From: UMGS973 sp964507795
GTDB lineage: Bacteria; Bacillota; Clostridia; Peptostreptococcales; Anaerovoracaceae
Direction of reading: 5' to 3'
Assembly: GCA_964507795.1 (NCBI GenBank)
Contig: CAZDQV010000044.1
Location: 1-16,686 of the forward strand
Length of the DNA: 16,686 bases
The notes beneath the pieces were generated by a model. That model was not told the DNA's origin and searched no databases. It saw only the letters and a program-made list of their open reading frames with translations. Position numbers and translations under genes: made by a program. Below, one piece after another: positions 1 through 7,630 of this stretch; the stretch's first letter is position 1, and the number at the start of each line of letters is the position of its first letter.

Positions 1-138
1 CCAAACTGTTACGGCGGTATGTTTCTGTTGCACTTTCCTTAAGGTTACCCTCGCCAGACGTTATCTGGCATCCTTGCCCTGTGGAGCCCGGACTTTCCTC
101 ATACCATGCGGCATGCGATTGTCTGCCTGCCCGGATAC
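1..138 (-). ncRNA. rnpB: RNase P RNA, type A, 5' part (3' end cut by window edge)
   Basis: Catalytic RNA of ribonuclease P, which removes 5' leaders from pre-tRNAs. Read on the minus strand it carries the conserved GAGGAAAGTCCGGGCTCC (83-100), then AGGGCAAGGATGCCAGATAA, a CCAGA-TAACG-TCTGG hairpin, and the AAAGTGCAACAGAAACATACCGCC block characteristic of bacterial RNase P RNA. A short P3 hairpin CATGCC-GCAT-GGTATG lies at 100-115. The arrangement fits type A (ancestral) and not the Bacillus type B form, which supports Clostridia. The 5' end is estimated near 138 by aligning the CAGACA-TCGC segment with the E. coli RNA; it could be a few bases off. Only about 138 nt are present; the 3' part, including the partner strands of P1 and P4, lies outside the window. 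It begins two to three bases after the nif3 stop codon. Confidence 0.95.
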
Positions 139-140
139 TA

Positions 141-926
141 TCAAACTTTATTGAAAGGATTAATATCTGTTTTACTCATAATAAAATCAACTCCTGTGAA
201 ACCTGCAGACCTCATAAGTTCAGCAAAAGCCTCCGGAAATATATGTTCTGTACCAAAATGTCCTGCATCTATAACGCACATTCCCATTTCTCTGGCATTT
301 ACAGCTTCATGATATTTGACATCTCCGGTAATAAAAGCATCGCAGCCGTTTTTCATTGCTGCTTCTATATATTCAGCTCCCGCACCTGTACATATTCCCA
401 CTTTGTTTATAACTGCATCCTTATCACCTATAACACTGATAAGGTTTTTGTCTATCTCAAGCCCACAGGCAAGCTTGTCTGCAAGCTTTGCAAGGCTTAT
501 CGGCATGCAGCGTCCCGCTCTTGTAATAATATCTTCACAGCCATCAATCACAAGCGGGCTTATATCATCAAGCTCAAGAATATCTGCAATATAATCATTG
601 TTGCCTCCATGTGCTCTGTCGAAGTTTGTATGCAATGAATATACTGATATTCCGTTTGTCACAAGGTCAATTATATATCTGCCTTTTACATCATCACAAT
701 CAATTTTTTTAACTCCGTTAAACAATAATGGGTGGTGTGTAATAATCAAATCGGCTTTTGCTCTTATTGCCTCTTCTATGACATCAAATGTTATCTCCAG
801 TGCAACAAGAGCTTTTTTGATGTCATTGTTGCCGCAGTTTATCTGAATCCCACTGTTATCCCAATGTTCCTGTGTGTTTTCGGGAATTATGCTATTCAGT
901 TTATCTATCAGGTCATATAATTTCAT
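141..926 (-). CDS. Nif3-like dinuclear metal centre protein (GTP cyclohydrolase 1 type 2 homolog family)
   Basis: 261-residue NIF3/DUF34 family protein, cytosolic; family members form toroidal hexamers binding two metal ions per subunit, but their physiological reaction is not settled. Metal-site signatures are visible: THHPLLFNG (residues 63-71, His64/His65), HTNFDRAHGGNND (99-111, Asp103) and DAGHFGTEHI (220-229, His223/Glu227), plus the family TGAGAEYIE (180-188) and TGDVKYHEA (200-208). It is the short form, lacking the PII-like central insertion that makes Bacillus YqfO about 370 residues. The start overlaps the trmK stop in an ATGA arrangement, so translation is probably coupled. The pairing trmK-nif3 behind the sigma factor matches the Bacillus yqfN-yqfO neighbourhood. 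Family assignment is secure; function is not. Confidence 0.93.
   Translation of the reverse strand: MKLYDLIDKLNSIIPENTQEHWDNSGIQINCGNNDIKKALVALEITFDVIEEAIRAKADLIITHHPLLFNGVKKIDCDDVKGRYIIDLVTNGISVYSLHTNFDRAHGGNNDYIADILELDDISPLVIDGCEDIITRAGRCMPISLAKLADKLACGLEIDKNLISVIGDKDAVINKVGICTGAGAEYIEAAMKNGCDAFITGDVKYHEAVNAREMGMCVIDAGHFGTEHIFPEAFAELMRSAGFTGVDFIMSKTDINPFNKV
145..173 (-). promoter_or_regulatory. weak candidate promoter for rnpB inside the nif3 3' end
   Basis: On the minus strand AAAACA (168-173) and TAAAGT (145-150) are separated by 17 bases and would start transcription near 138, where the RNase P RNA is expected to begin. The match to sigma-A consensus is poor at -35 (3 of 6) and moderate at -10 (4 of 6). 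It is offered only because the position fits. The RNA could equally be processed from the upstream operon transcript. Confidence 0.2.
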
Positions 927-1642
927 CGATTTAGCAATTCCTCCAGATATTTTATGTTTTGCTTGACTGTATTTTTTTTGTTGTCGTCCCTGCTTAATTC
1001 AAGCTGACTTAGTATGGACTTTTCTGAGTCAATTCTTCTTTGTACAAGCTCCCTGCCGAGAGGGTCATGCATAAGCCATATCGGCATCTCCAGTTGTATA
1101 TCATCTTCTGCAAGTGATGAAAAAAAAGACAAATCATCCTGAAGTTCTTTTATGTTCTGCCTGCCATCTGTTACTGCAGTCAATACATTGCATATGAATC
1201 TGTTCTCTCGGACAAGTCTGTCTCCTGTAATACAAAAATCATTTGCAATAAGCCAATGCCTGAGCTTTCCTGCTGATATTCTCGGCTGTAATACGTATTT
1301 TTTGATGCTTCTTGTTTTTGCCATGTCAGATGCCATAATCTGTGTCATCAGTATGCCGCCCATACCTGCAATCACAACAGTATCAACTTCTCCCTCTGAC
1401 AAAACCTCAAGACCGTTTCCAAGCCTTAAATCAAACGATACATCAGGATACATTGTCTGGCAATTGCATCTTGCTTTGTCAAGAGAGCCTCTACTGACAT
1501 CGGCCATTATGACTTTGGGACATATTTGATTTTCCCAGAGATAAATTGGCAAAAATCCATGGTCAGTACCTATATCTGCCACAGTTTCTCCCCTGCTTAT
1601 CTCATCTGCTATCTTTTGCAATCTATCGGTTAAAGTTATCAT
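923..1642 (-). CDS. trmK: tRNA (adenine(22)-N1)-methyltransferase TrmK
   Basis: 239-residue SAM-dependent methyltransferase expected to make m1A22 in tRNA. The Rossmann nucleotide-binding motif VADIGTDHGFLPIYL is at residues 21-35, the acidic SAM-ribose contact MADVS at 46-50, and the family motifs VVIAGMGGILM (89-99) and LQPRISAGKLRHWL (118-131) follow. The charged, probably helical C-terminal part (about 195-239) fits the coiled-coil tail of the family. The ATG directly follows the rpoD TAG stop with no spacer (GAATAGATG). Its ribosome contact would be AAAGGAT inside the rpoD tail, suggesting coupled translation. Length and motifs match Bacillus TrmK (YqfN), which also follows sigA. Ends in an ATGA overlap with the nif3-family gene. 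Confidence 0.93.
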   Translation of the reverse strand: MITLTDRLQKIADEISRGETVADIGTDHGFLPIYLWENQICPKVIMADVSRGSLDKARCNCQTMYPDVSFDLRLGNGLEVLSEGEVDTVVIAGMGGILMTQIMASDMAKTRSIKKYVLQPRISAGKLRHWLIANDFCITGDRLVRENRFICNVLTAVTDGRQNIKELQDDLSFFSSLAEDDIQLEMPIWLMHDPLGRELVQRRIDSEKSILSQLELSRDDNKKNTVKQNIKYLEELLNR

Positions 1643-2809
1643 CTATTCCAGGTAATCCTTTAATTTTTTGCTTCTGCTTGGATGTCTGAGCTTCCTCAGT
1701 GCCTTTGCTTCAATTTGTCTTATTCTTTCTCTTGTAACATCAAACTGTTTGCCTACTTCTTCAAGAGTCCTTGCTCTTCCGTCATCTAAACCAAAGCGAA
1801 GCTTTAATACTTTCTGTTCTCTTTCGGTGAGAGTATCAAGAACTTCAATAAGTTGCTCTTTGAGCATTGAAAATGCTGCCGCTTCTGCAGGAGCCGGAAC
1901 CTCCTCATCAGGAATGAAATCACCAAGATGGCTGTCTTCTTCCTCTCCTATAGGAGTTTCAAGGGAAACAGGTTCCTGTGCTATTTTTAATATTTCTCTT
2001 ACTTTTTCTTCAGAAATGCTCATTTCAGCTGCAATCTCCTCCGGAGTAGGCTCACGCCCGTATTCCTGAAGCAACTGCCTTGAAACTCTGATCAGTTTGT
2101 TTATCGTCTCAACCATATGAACAGGTATTCTGATTGTTCTTGCCTGATCTGCTATAGAACGTGTAATGGCCTGTCTTATCCACCATGTTGCATATGTTGA
2201 AAACTTGTATCCTTTTCTCCAGTCAAATTTGTCCACAGCTTTGATAAGACCAAGATTTCCTTCCTGAATAAGATCAAGAAAAAGCATACCTCTGCCTACG
2301 TATCTTTTGGCAATACTTACCACAAGTCTTAAATTCGCTTCACAAAGTTTTTTCTTTGCTTCATCATCACCATTTTCCATTCTTTTGGCAAGTTCTATTT
2401 CTTCATCAGCTGAAAGAAGTGGAACTTTTCCGATTTCCTTGAGATACATTCTTACAGGGTCATCGACAGTGATTCCCTTAGGCAGTGAAGCTTCCAGATC
2501 AACATGCCCCTCTTCTACAACCATACTGTCATCATGCTCGATTTCATCGACATCAAGATTAAGGATTTCTGCATCGTCAGGTTCAATATCACTATCATCC
2601 TGTCGTATTTCTATTTCTGATTCAATCTCTATACCAAGATTCATTATTTTTTCGTATACATCATCAATGAAGTCTTTATCCATATCCAGATTGCCTATAG
2701 ACTCGGATATTTCGCCATATGTAAGTTTGCCTCCTCTTTTTTGAGCTTTTTCCTTGAGTAAAGCAATACACTCTTTCTTCTTGGCTTCATATGCTTCGTT
2801 ATAGATCAT
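1643..2809 (-). CDS. rpoD: RNA polymerase housekeeping sigma factor RpoD/SigA
   Basis: 388-residue primary sigma-70 factor that directs RNA polymerase to housekeeping promoters. A region 1.1-like N-terminus (1-58) leads into a very acidic linker (about 62-104). Region 1.2 starts at DDPVRMYLKEIGKVPLL (116-132). Region 2 includes the sigma-70 signature DLIQEGNLGLIKAV (179-192) and the melting segment YKFSTYATWWIRQAITR (201-217). Region 3 spans about 236-312, and region 4 carries the helix-turn-helix VTRERIRQIEAKALRKLRHP (358-377). Length is normal for a Firmicutes SigA. It starts 5 bases after the dnaG stop, and the last dnaG codons (AAAGGGGATAA) supply the ribosome-binding site, so the two are translationally linked as in the classic macromolecular synthesis operon. 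Confidence 0.98.
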   Translation of the reverse strand: MIYNEAYEAKKKECIALLKEKAQKRGGKLTYGEISESIGNLDMDKDFIDDVYEKIMNLGIEIESEIEIRQDDSDIEPDDAEILNLDVDEIEHDDSMVVEEGHVDLEASLPKGITVDDPVRMYLKEIGKVPLLSADEEIELAKRMENGDDEAKKKLCEANLRLVVSIAKRYVGRGMLFLDLIQEGNLGLIKAVDKFDWRKGYKFSTYATWWIRQAITRSIADQARTIRIPVHMVETINKLIRVSRQLLQEYGREPTPEEIAAEMSISEEKVREILKIAQEPVSLETPIGEEEDSHLGDFIPDEEVPAPAEAAAFSMLKEQLIEVLDTLTEREQKVLKLRFGLDDGRARTLEEVGKQFDVTRERIRQIEAKALRKLRHPSRSKKLKDYLE

Positions 2810-2814
2810 ATGTT

Positions 2815-4572
2815 TTATCCCCTTTCTTTCATCTGTTGCATTTGTTTTTGTATTTCCATTTGCTCAGACATAAGCTGTCGTATTTTTTCCTGATTTTCGG
2901 ATTCATCCGCAAGTTCTATTATTGTGTTTAGTTTTTCGTACCTTTCCCGAAGCTTTTCTATTTCCAGGCTGATAATACAGTCTTCGAGTATCTCCTGGTC
3001 TTTGCCTCCAAGGTAAACATTATCAATGATATTTCTGAATGCACCAAGGCTCTCCTCATCAAGACTGTCAGCAAGCTTGTTTATATCTATATCTTCTCCA
3101 TCTGTATATATTGCTCTGATGCTGCCAAATATATTTTCACCTGCAACACTTTTGAATACATATTTGTATGGAAGTATTGTTTCGAAAGTCCTGCTGTCAT
3201 TTATGATAAGTTTAATAAGGTTTTTTTCCATCGGCGATATGTCATGCGACTGCTCTTTCTTTTGGGTGGTTTTGTCAAAAGTTTTGCTCTGCTCTGTCTG
3301 CTTATTCTGACTGCCATCCCGAAATTCAAGCCTTATAGCTCCTTCTGATATTTTGGCTTCTGCCGCCACTTTTTTGATATATATATCTCTTTCAGCCGGG
3401 CCAAGACTGCGAAGGGCTGCCACAGCTTCTTTCACAAACTGAATCCTGCCATCTGTTTCATTAAGATCATAACGGTTTTTGAGGACGGCGATTTTGTAGT
3501 CCGCATATGAAAGAGAACTGTCGACAAGCTCTAAAAACGCCTGTTTGCCTTTTTTCTTTACGAATTCATCAGGATCCTTGCCATCCGTAACATGCAGCAC
3601 TTTTGCCTTGCACCCTTCATTACAGAGTATGTCTATTCCTCTCAAGGCCGCTGCCTGCCCCGCATTGTCGGAATCATAAGAAAGAACAACATTTCCAGTA
3701 TACCGTTTAAGCATTCTTGCCTGGTTCTCAGTAAGAGCCGTGCCAAGTGATGCCGATACATTCTTAACACCGTTCTGATAAAGTGACACAACATCCATAT
3801 ATCCTTCCACCAGTATGGCACAATCTTCTCTGGATATTTCCTGTCTTGTAAGGTTTAATCCGTAAAGATTGTTTTTTTTGAAGAATATAGGGGATTCAGG
3901 TGAGTTGAGGTATTTGGGATTTCCATCACCTATAATTCTGCCTCCAAAACCTATGACCTTGCCTCTTGTATTTATTATAGGGAAGATAACACGATTTCTG
4001 AATTTGTCATAATATTTTCCCTTTGATTTTGATATGAGCCCTATTTCAAGCAATGTGTCTTCATCAATTCCCTGATTAATCATATATCTGTAAAGGCTGT
4101 CCCATTTGTCATCCGCATATCCTATGCCGAATTTTTTGATGGTTTCAAAGCTGATGCCTCTGCCTGTCATATATCTGTATCCCGGACTTTGTGCATTTGC
4201 CATAGCTTTAAAGAAAAACCTTGCTGCAAGCCTGTTTATTTCATACATGCGGTCTTTTTTTTCATTGTTTTGGCCACCTGAATATTCAATAGTGACTCCG
4301 TACTCTTTTGCAAGCTTTTCGAGTGCATCGCCAAAATCCAGATTGTAATAACGTTTTACAAATTCAAACACATCTCCAGAAGCACCACATCCGAAACAGG
4401 TAAAAATCTGTTTGGTTTCTGATACAACAAAAGAAGGTGTTTTTTCGTTATGGAACGGACAAATTCCCTTATAGTTACTCCCTGCTTTCTTGAGAGTTAC
4501 AACCTGCCCTACAACATCAACGATATTACACCTGCTTTTAATTTCTTCTATTGCATCTGAATATCCAGACAT
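2815..4572 (-). CDS. dnaG: DNA primase DnaG
   Basis: 585-residue primase that lays RNA primers at the replication fork with the DnaB-type helicase. The CHC2 zinc finger is intact (Cys38, His41, Cys59, Cys62 in CPFHNEKTPSF and FTCFGCGASGD). The central catalytic core has the Toprim acidic residues Glu256 and Asp260 (LVEGYMDVV) and the YDSDNAGQ motif (Asp300, Asp302). About 440-585 is the helical helicase-interacting region, ending in a Gln/Lys/Glu-rich helix. Length is normal. The start is well supported by AGGAGG at 4578-4583, 5 bases before ATG. A 59-base spacer separates it from dgt, the largest gap within this left gene run. I see no convincing promoter there, though one cannot be excluded. 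Confidence 0.98.
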   Translation of the reverse strand: MSGYSDAIEEIKSRCNIVDVVGQVVTLKKAGSNYKGICPFHNEKTPSFVVSETKQIFTCFGCGASGDVFEFVKRYYNLDFGDALEKLAKEYGVTIEYSGGQNNEKKDRMYEINRLAARFFFKAMANAQSPGYRYMTGRGISFETIKKFGIGYADDKWDSLYRYMINQGIDEDTLLEIGLISKSKGKYYDKFRNRVIFPIINTRGKVIGFGGRIIGDGNPKYLNSPESPIFFKKNNLYGLNLTRQEISREDCAILVEGYMDVVSLYQNGVKNVSASLGTALTENQARMLKRYTGNVVLSYDSDNAGQAAALRGIDILCNEGCKAKVLHVTDGKDPDEFVKKKGKQAFLELVDSSLSYADYKIAVLKNRYDLNETDGRIQFVKEAVAALRSLGPAERDIYIKKVAAEAKISEGAIRLEFRDGSQNKQTEQSKTFDKTTQKKEQSHDISPMEKNLIKLIINDSRTFETILPYKYVFKSVAGENIFGSIRAIYTDGEDIDINKLADSLDEESLGAFRNIIDNVYLGGKDQEILEDCIISLEIEKLRERYEKLNTIIELADESENQEKIRQLMSEQMEIQKQMQQMKERG

Positions 4573-4631
4573 CTTTACCTCCTGTCAAAAACACAGTTTC
4601 TTATTCGACAAAAAAATGCCTGTTCCTTTTT

Positions 4632-5627
4632 TTAATCAAACAGTTTTTCGTACATCATTATCGAATATCTGTCTGTCATGCCTGCGATATAGTCTTTAAC
4701 CATCTCATCTACACCAAATTCAGATATGAGCTGTCTGTAATCCTCAGGGAGCTTATTGGGATTGTCTGTAAAATACTCATAAAGCGATACTATTATCTGC
4801 TCCACTTTCATAAGCTGTTCTGTTTTTTTGACCTTTTCATTATGGTATACATTGACAAACATAAAATTACGCAGCTTATCCATATAGTGTCTGCATTCTT
4901 CACTTTGTGAAATAAAGTCTTTCCCTGAATTGTTTATTATCATATCAGTAACAAGTGTATCTATGCGCTTGCCATGAGTATCTCCAAGATACCTGATGCA
5001 TTCCTGCGGCAAATCGCTTATGGATATAACTCCACTTCTCAATGCATCGTCTATATCATGATTTATGTATGCGATTCTGTCGCTTATCTTTACAATCTGA
5101 CCTTCAAGTGTAAAAGGAATGCCTTTGCCTGTATGATTTAATATGCCGTCTCTGACTTCTTCGGTAAGGTTCATTCCCCTCTTGCCATTGTGAGATTCGA
5201 GAACGTCTGCAACTCTGAGGCTTTGAATATTATGTGAAAATCCATCACTATGTATACTGTTTAAAACAGCTTCCCCATTATGCCCAAACGGTGTATGCCC
5301 AAGATCATGCCCCAATGCAATGGCTTCCGTAAGATCTTCGTTGAGTGCAAGACCTCTCGCAATAGTCCTGGCTATTTGTGACACTTCCAGTGTATGGGTA
5401 AGTCTTGTTCTGAAATGATCGCCTTCAGGAGCTAAGAATACCTGTGTTTTGTGCATCAGCCTTCTGAAGGATTTGGAATGAAGAATTTTGTCTCTATCCC
5501 TTTGAAATTCAGTTCTGAGCCTGCATTTTTCTTCAGGCTTTGCTCTGCCTCTTGATGCATCTGATTTTGCTGCAGCTTCACAGTAAATCAAATATTCTCT
5601 TTTTTCGAGTTCCTCTCTTAACAGCAT
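4632..5627 (-). CDS. dgt: dGTP triphosphohydrolase-like HD-domain protein
   Basis: HD-superfamily deoxynucleoside triphosphate triphosphohydrolase-like protein, expected to cleave dNTPs to nucleoside and triphosphate and so trim the dNTP pool. Numbered from the upstream ATG at 5633, the metal-binding pattern is visible as FRTRLTHTLEV (His80), GHDLGHTPFGHNGE (His109-Asp110) and ISDRIAYINHDIDDA (Asp185). I place the start at 5627 (331 residues) because GGGAG at 5634-5638 touches the upstream ATG at 5633 with no spacing but lies 6 bases before the ATG at 5627. This is the shorter, dGTPase-like type rather than the about 500-residue E. coli Dgt; true substrate preference is not readable from sequence. 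It sits between dut and dnaG, so nucleotide-pool control is genetically tied to primer synthesis. A similar HD gene often precedes dnaG in Clostridia. Confidence 0.93.
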   Translation of the reverse strand: MLLREELEKREYLIYCEAAAKSDASRGRAKPEEKCRLRTEFQRDRDKILHSKSFRRLMHKTQVFLAPEGDHFRTRLTHTLEVSQIARTIARGLALNEDLTEAIALGHDLGHTPFGHNGEAVLNSIHSDGFSHNIQSLRVADVLESHNGKRGMNLTEEVRDGILNHTGKGIPFTLEGQIVKISDRIAYINHDIDDALRSGVISISDLPQECIRYLGDTHGKRIDTLVTDMIINNSGKDFISQSEECRHYMDKLRNFMFVNVYHNEKVKKTEQLMKVEQIIVSLYEYFTDNPNKLPEDYRQLISEFGVDEMVKDYIAGMTDRYSIMMYEKLFD

Positions 5628-5633
5628 ATACAT

Positions 5634-5640
5634 CTCCCGC
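5634..5640 (-). promoter_or_regulatory. ribosome-binding site that decides the dgt start
   Basis: GCGGGAG on the minus strand runs straight into ATG-TAT-ATG. Spacing is 0 to the first ATG (5633) and 6 bases to the second (5627), so initiation at the second ATG is mechanically more plausible. The difference is only two residues. Confidence 0.6.
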
Positions 5641-5645
5641 TTTTG

Positions 5646-6074
5646 CTATATCCCCGTATGTCCGAATCCTCCACTGCCGCGCTTTGTATCCTGGAGTTCT
5701 TCACAAAGTTCCCAGCGCACTGTTTCATATGAGGCAATTACCATTTGAGCAATCCGGTCACCATCATTTACAGTGAACTCTTCATTTCCCCAGTTGATAA
5801 GAGGAATTTTAATTTCTCCTCTGTAATCACTGTCAATTGTCCCTATACCATTGACAAGCCCTATACCGTTTTTGATGGCAAGGCCTGATCTTGCTCTTAT
5901 CTGTGCTTCATATCCTGCAGGTATTTCCATAAAAAGGCCTGTAGGTATCAGTGCTCTGCTTCCCGGAGGTATGACAACAGGCTCCTCTAAAAAAGCTCTG
6001 ATGTCCATTCCCGATGCACCTTCTGTTGCATAGGATGGAATCCTTCCTGATATACTTTTGATTCTTATATCCAT
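5646..6074 (-). CDS. dut: dUTP diphosphatase (dUTPase)
   Basis: 142-residue trimeric-type dUTPase converting dUTP to dUMP and pyrophosphate, keeping uracil out of DNA and feeding thymidylate synthesis. All five family motifs are present: ASGMDIRA (20-27), RARSGLAIKNG (60-70), NGIGTIDSDYRGEIKI (75-90, catalytic Asp81), GDRIAQMVI (105-113), and the C-terminal flap RGSGGFGHTG (132-141). The flap has His where many homologs have Ser (GGFGST); I regard this as a natural variant, since the Arg and Phe are kept. Length is normal. The start lies 2 bases after the M16 peptidase stop, and AAGGAATAG at that gene's end provides the ribosome site. It is 12 to 18 bases upstream of dgt, making a nucleotide-sanitation pair. 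Confidence 0.97.
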   Translation of the reverse strand: MDIRIKSISGRIPSYATEGASGMDIRAFLEEPVVIPPGSRALIPTGLFMEIPAGYEAQIRARSGLAIKNGIGLVNGIGTIDSDYRGEIKIPLINWGNEEFTVNDGDRIAQMVIASYETVRWELCEELQDTKRGSGGFGHTGI

Positions 6075-6076
6075 TT

Positions 6077-7327
6077 CTATTCCTTAATATATTTTTCGAT
6101 TTCTGTTTCTTTGTCTGTTATGACTATTGCAGAGTAATTGTTAAAATCATAAATGAGTGATGCCACTTCATTCACATCTGCAATACTCACTTTGCTTATG
6201 CTTTCTATGACTTCTTCAGGCGTGTTTATCCTGTCACTCAATATGAGATTTCTGCCTATATTAAACATTCTCGCATTTACGTTTTCCATGCCGAAAATAT
6301 AGCTGCCTTTCAATTGCGCTTTTGATATTTCAAGCTCTTCTGCGGTGATACCCTTATCTTTGAGAGCTTTGAGTTCTTCTTTTATGCCTTTGATTGCAGC
6401 ATGAATCCTGTCATGACTGACTCCCGCATATATATTATAGTAACCTGTATGTATGAATGAGCTTGCTATTGAATATACAGAATATGCAAGGCCTTTTTCT
6501 TCTCTGATATTCTGAAACAGCCTTGAACTCATACTGCCTCCCATTATGTTGTTCAACAGTGAAAGTGCATAAAATCTCTCATCATCTCTGGCAATACCTA
6601 TAGTTCCAAGGCATATATGGCTTTGCTCAATATCTTTGACTTTGCACCTGTACCCCGGCGTGTATGAGATATCACCATATTCTATATGTTCCTTGGTTTT
6701 GGCAAACTTATCGAATTTGCCATCAAACATAGAAACAAGCTGTTCTTCATCAAAATTACCTGCAACAGAAACAACAATGCTGTCAGCTGTATACTGCTGC
6801 CTGATGTATTTTTTTATTACGCTTTGGTCTATTCCAGCCAGAGTATCCGGATTCCCTATTATGGACTTGGCAAGCGGATTGCCTTTGAATACAAGCTCTC
6901 CTATGATATCATGCGCATCATCTTCAGGAGAATCCTCTATCATTTTCATTTCCTCGCATATTACCATGCGTTCCTTGTCCATTTCTGCAGGATCAAACTG
7001 TGAATTGAGAAACATATCAAGCAATATGTCCGCCGCCTTGTCAATATTCTCTGACAGTGTTTTGATATAGTAGCAGGTTGCCTCTTTGCCGGTGAATGCA
7101 TTTATCTGTCCGGCAATTCTGTCTGCATCTGATGCTATCTGCTTGGCATTTCTGTTTGCTGTGCCCTTAAACATCATATGCTCTATATAATGAGAAACAC
7201 CTGAAATCTCCGGTTCTTCGTTTACTGCTCCTGCTTTAACCCATATGCCTATGGCTACTGATTTGACATATGGTATCTCTTCCATTACTATTCTTGCACC
7301 GCAACTTAAATCTTTTATTTTAATCAT
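6077..7327 (-). CDS. M16 family zinc metallopeptidase (insulinase-like, processing-peptidase type)
   Basis: 416-residue M16B peptidase, probably cytosolic since no signal peptide is visible. The inverted zinc motif HYIEH (residues 46-50, the HxxEH pattern) is intact, and the third zinc ligand is Glu125 or Glu126 in ICEEMKMIEDSPEDDAHD, at the usual spacing of about 76 residues. The second M16 half (about 170-400) carries EEKGLAYSVYS and a following tyrosine-rich segment, as in active family members that form a closed chamber. Similar genes in Firmicutes (Bacillus MlpA/YmxG) are single, about 410-residue proteins, matching this length. The substrate is unknown. It starts 15 bases after the small membrane protein gene and ends 2 bases before dut. 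Confidence 0.93.
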   Translation of the reverse strand: MIKIKDLSCGARIVMEEIPYVKSVAIGIWVKAGAVNEEPEISGVSHYIEHMMFKGTANRNAKQIASDADRIAGQINAFTGKEATCYYIKTLSENIDKAADILLDMFLNSQFDPAEMDKERMVICEEMKMIEDSPEDDAHDIIGELVFKGNPLAKSIIGNPDTLAGIDQSVIKKYIRQQYTADSIVVSVAGNFDEEQLVSMFDGKFDKFAKTKEHIEYGDISYTPGYRCKVKDIEQSHICLGTIGIARDDERFYALSLLNNIMGGSMSSRLFQNIREEKGLAYSVYSIASSFIHTGYYNIYAGVSHDRIHAAIKGIKEELKALKDKGITAEELEISKAQLKGSYIFGMENVNARMFNIGRNLILSDRINTPEEVIESISKVSIADVNEVASLIYDFNNYSAIVITDKETEIEKYIKE

Positions 7328-7342
7328 AACAAACCTACGACC

Positions 7343-7585
7343 CTACGGCCTGTTTTTCCTGAAAAAGGCCATAATTTCCTTTCTGTATAATATTATAGCT
7401 ATTACAGCCGTAATTATTACAAGTGCAATTGTACCGGCTGTCTTGCCAAAAAATTTATCTACCGCTTCAGTAGCAAATATGACAGCAACAAAAAGTATCA
7501 ATACTGTAACAAAAACTGCAAGGCTTGCCCGCTTCAATACTTTACTGTCATCATTGTGATTTTCATTGTTATCGTTTTTGTTCAC
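7343..7585 (-). CDS. small two-helix membrane protein of unknown function, GTG start
   Basis: 80 residues, family not recognised. The N-terminus is rich in Asn and Asp (residues 1-14) and is followed by Lys/Arg. Two hydrophobic segments (about 20-39 and 49-67) are joined by a short loop containing Glu40, Asp43, Lys44 and Lys48, and the C-terminus is basic (YRKEIMAFFRKNRP). This predicts a hairpin membrane protein with both ends inside. The start codon is GTG at 7583-7585; it is supported by AAGGAG at 7595-7600, 9 bases upstream, and there is no in-frame ATG nearby. It lies 45 bases after the alcohol dehydrogenase and 15 bases before the M16 peptidase. The ribosome site and tight packing make it a real gene, but nothing in the sequence shows what it does. 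Confidence 0.75.
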   Translation of the reverse strand: MNKNDNNENHNDDSKVLKRASLAVFVTVLILFVAVIFATEAVDKFFGKTAGTIALVIITAVIAIILYRKEIMAFFRKNRP

Positions 7586-7630
7586 GTGAAGTTTCTCCTT
7601 CCATGCAGCAAAGGTGCCCTGCCGTGGCGC

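Noticed and set aside
81..638. A 185-codon open frame on the plus strand opposite nif3, and many similar plus-strand frames across the window
   Set aside because: They lie antisense to well-supported conserved genes, lack ribosome sites and have no recognisable motifs; they are frame shadows of the minus-strand genes.
4610..4633. A7 and T7 tracts flanking GGAACAGGCA right after dgt, looking like a terminator
   Set aside because: The stem would be only A-U pairs, which is too weak for a rho-independent terminator. It is probably just AT-rich spacer, and dnaG likely stays in the same transcript.
5646..5680. His in place of Ser in the dUTPase C-terminal flap (RGSGGFGHTG) as a sign of lost activity
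   Set aside because: The Arg, the glycines and the Phe that stack on and cover the nucleotide are kept and all other motifs are intact; it looks like a tolerated natural variant.
7586..7630. GC-richer 45-base stretch between the alcohol dehydrogenase and the small membrane protein, checked for a hairpin or attenuator
   Set aside because: Only 4-bp pairings were found and no U-tract; there is a good AAGGAG ribosome site and nothing more.
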